A stretch of 64,000 bases of DNA, from assembly GCA_013400975.1 (NCBI GenBank), contig WBMZ01003296.1:19119-83118 (forward strand). Reading direction: 5' to 3'. The DNA comes from Atrichornis clamosus. Its lineage: Eukaryota > Chordata > Aves > Passeriformes > Menuridae. A model generated the notes under the pieces. That model made no database searches and was not told where the DNA came from. It saw only the letters and a list, made by a program, of their open reading frames with translations. A program made the translations under genes and the position numbers. Positions 62,001 through 64,000 of this stretch are shown in pieces (position 1 is the stretch's first letter; the number at the start of each line of letters is the position of its first letter).

Positions 62001-63788
62001 GTGGCAGGAAGCAGAAGGAGGCCAGAAAAGAACACTGGATGAAAAGCAGATGAATGAAAGCTTCAGTGCTGCTTTTTAAAAGATGGAACAAAAATTCTTT
62101 TTCTCAACAAATTAAACCAGCATCTCAATTAATTCTACTATAGTTTCCAAAAAAAAAAAAGTCTACACAAGCATTGAAAAAACCCCACCTGCTCTACCTT
62201 TTAAGGCACCTATGATGGTTAAAGGACTGTGTGCAGGAAGGTAATAGTACTGCATTGCTGGGAAGCAAGAATTCCTGTCCTGAGTATGAGTATAGCACAT
62301 GGTGTCTGTGCTGCTGGGCTTTGTGTTTCCTGTCACATCCCTCTCCCTGGGGCAGGGTAGCTATTCCATGATATATTTTCAACAGGAATAAAAGCTGTAA
62401 AAGGACAGTTTCTTCCTTTTCCCCTGCTGCTTGTGTCCAGCCCCTCTGCTGCACTGATTTTGGTTGCACTGATGCAACTGTCTGTGTCGGGTTGTGCCAT
62501 AAGCCAAATGAGGAATATGACTTGGAAAGCCACTTCCAAAACTACTTTTTTAATTCAGGATATTTCACTGATCTGATTTACAGTTCATCCTGCAGGCAGC
62601 CAGCTGAAAAGTAGAGGTGTAAGTGCACAGCCACCTCAGTGAGAAGGAGGGAATTGGCAGGAACCTCTGCAGGCAGCTTCACTCCTGGGGAAAACAGTGT
62701 ACACCTGCAGGGTCTATGGAAAAGACTATCCCCAAAAGTAGTCCTTTGTTTGTCCTGTATGCATCTACTCTTGGACTAGATGAACATTGTGAGTCTCTTC
62801 CAAATGAAATAGCCTATTTTCTTCTGTACTAAGTCAGTGTCTGCAGAAATAGCACCCTTACTATTGCTTTGACAGCAGCCTATCAAAAATTACAGTCCTT
62901 AGATTATCGGTATGTAATTAGCTTTGTGGATTTATTTCCTTTTTCATATTCCTTTCTGTCTGCCCCTAAACCTGTTTTAAGAAGAATTTAGCATATTGGA
63001 GACAACCACAGTTATAAAATCAGACTCTTATATGACTTAGGCAGTCAAAATTTTGAAGGGGCTTTCTAAGAGATACAATATTAATAAGACTGCTCACCTT
63101 TCCCATATTCCTTTCTGGTTATATTAATGTCATGTTTTGCCCTGAAAAGACAAAACTGAGGGCTGCAGAAGGTAATAAAAGATTTGTACAATGCTTCTGA
63201 TATGTAATTTATGAGTGATGTAATAAACTTAAGCATTGGTTCCAGTAATCAAGAACACAACCACACTAAAAAAAATAAGCAAATTTAAATTTACTGAGGA
63301 GTTATGAAAGCTACAACACAAAGCTGAAGAAACTGCTCAAGTGCATTCGCATTATTAAAAGTTTCAAACAGATAAGCTTGTGAAGGAAAGAGATAACAAA
63401 GATAATGAAAGTGCACATCTACATACTCATTATATTTTCTTTCCCTAGAAATACCTAGTCTTTTTTATTTATATTTTGTTGAGGTACAAAATGAAAAACA
63501 TAATGTGAGTTCTTAGAAAGATGATGGTGAAGGATAGAAGAGTGGATTGAAGAGAGAATTTTGACACTTCAAATAGTTATTGAATGAAGTTACAGGCAAC
63601 TGGAGGACTGCACCAAAAAAAATGCTTCTTAGAAGAGTCAGAGTGCACAATTATGCTGGAGGTAAGCCCTCAACTGAGGGAGGTCACCAGTGGAAAAACC
63701 CTTTATAATAGCTAAAACCAGATTTACTGCACAGGTATACCCTATCGCTGAATTAATTTATCTTTTTCTTTTTTTATATATTTTATTT
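59095..63788. other. Unique DNA, no gene recognised
   Basis: No exon, RNA gene or mobile element was recognised. The interval holds a G-rich patch near 59383-59425, a (TG)n run near 61856-61866 and the alternating ACGTGC repeat at 61421-61440. A 106-codon minus-strand frame (61715-62035) shows no domain features. Confidence 0.5.
61090..61450. promoter_or_regulatory. Candidate regulatory segment with paired ACGTGC sites
   Basis: ACGTGC occurs twice 12 bp apart (61421-61426 and 61433-61438). The second overlaps a palindromic E-box CACGTG (61432-61437). ACGTG is the core of hypoxia-response elements and CACGTG that of MYC/USF/CLOCK-type E-boxes. The flanking 300 bp is repeat-free. Motif evidence only. 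Confidence 0.2.
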
Positions 63789-63950
63789 TCATAGAATCAT
63801 AGAAAGGTTTGTGTTGGAAGAGACCTTAAAGATCATCTAGTTCAACTTCCCTGCTTTGGACAGGAACATCTTTCACTTGCTCAAAACCCTATCCAGCCTG
63901 ACCTTGAACCCTTCCAGGGATGGGGCATCCACAATGTAGCATCTCTGGGG
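63789..63950 (-). mobile_element. CR1 LINE 3' fragment, minus strand, 5'-truncated
   Basis: The plus strand begins with the inverted CR1 3' end (TCATAGAATCATAGAAAGG). It continues GTTGGAAGAGACCTTAAAGA, TCATCTAGTTCAACTTCCCT and CCAGGGATGGGGCATCCACA, the standard wording of an avian CR1 tail read backwards. Only about 160 bp are present, since most CR1 copies are severely 5'-truncated during target-primed reverse transcription. The tail differs from that of the CR1 at 38161, so it belongs to another subfamily. Confidence 0.93.
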
Positions 63951-63990
63951 AAATTTCAATTTTGTACCTAATATTTACCATAAGAAAACA

Positions 63991-64000
63991 TATATATATA
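63991..64000. repeat. (TA)n run at the window edge
   Basis: Five TA units reach the last base, so the full repeat length is unknown. Confidence 0.6.

Noticed and set aside
1..64000. CRISPR arrays, bacterial operons, riboswitches or insertion sequences
   Set aside because: The DNA is vertebrate nuclear sequence (CR1, tRNA-Ile SINE, ERV LTRs). No regularly spaced repeat array or prokaryotic gene was seen.

Overview
The window reads as nuclear DNA from a bird, most likely a passerine (songbird). Four repeat types support this. There are two copies of a tRNA-Ile-headed SINE with a CR1-like tail (the TguSINE1 design described from zebra finch). There are two CR1 LINE insertions from different subfamilies. 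There are three solitary endogenous-retrovirus LTRs of the kind abundant in songbirds. The background is AT-rich, has no CpG island, and is broken by stops in every frame. No exon, open gene, tRNA gene or other functional RNA gene could be supported. The window is best described as an intergenic stretch (gene-desert-like) or the inside of a very long intron.

Layout. Positions 1-7208 are unique AT-rich DNA. A plus-strand solo LTR lies at 7209-7640 and carries a G-quadruplex-type G-run near its end. Unique DNA follows, then a G-rich degenerate repeat-like block at about 10576-11040 and a short GAT microsatellite. A plus-strand tRNA-Ile SINE sits at 20344-20481. Local tandem duplications lie at 22903-22960 (29 bp x 2, perfect) and 28575-28628 (a nested 9-bp array). 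The largest mobile element is a plus-strand CR1 LINE at about 38161-39736. It keeps pieces of ORF1, reverse transcriptase and the C-terminal end plus the 3' tail, but is interrupted by stops, frameshifts and an internal deletion. A second SINE copy lies on the minus strand at 46945-47062. A minus-strand solo LTR at 48940-49503 is bounded by an exact 5-bp target-site duplication, which indicates an ERVL-type insertion. A third solo LTR (plus) lies at about 54029-54627. A 38/40-bp tandem duplication lies at 59017-59094, and a 5'-truncated CR1 tail (minus) at 63789-63950.

How the parts relate. The SINE tail resembles the 3' end of the large CR1 at 38161-39736 and not that of the CR1 at 63789. 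This fits the known dependence of such SINEs on a particular CR1 subfamily for reverse transcription. The LTRs at 48940 and 54029 share an exact 16-bp promoter-proximal module although they lie in opposite orientations. Several non-repeat stretches are richer in GC and in recognisable binding-site-like motifs than their surroundings (about 24100-24700, 27060-27300, 46040-46420, 52970-53480, 55860-56360, 58440-59000, 61090-61450). They are listed only as weak candidates for conserved regulatory DNA, because conservation cannot be measured from one sequence. I found no convincing previously undescribed system.
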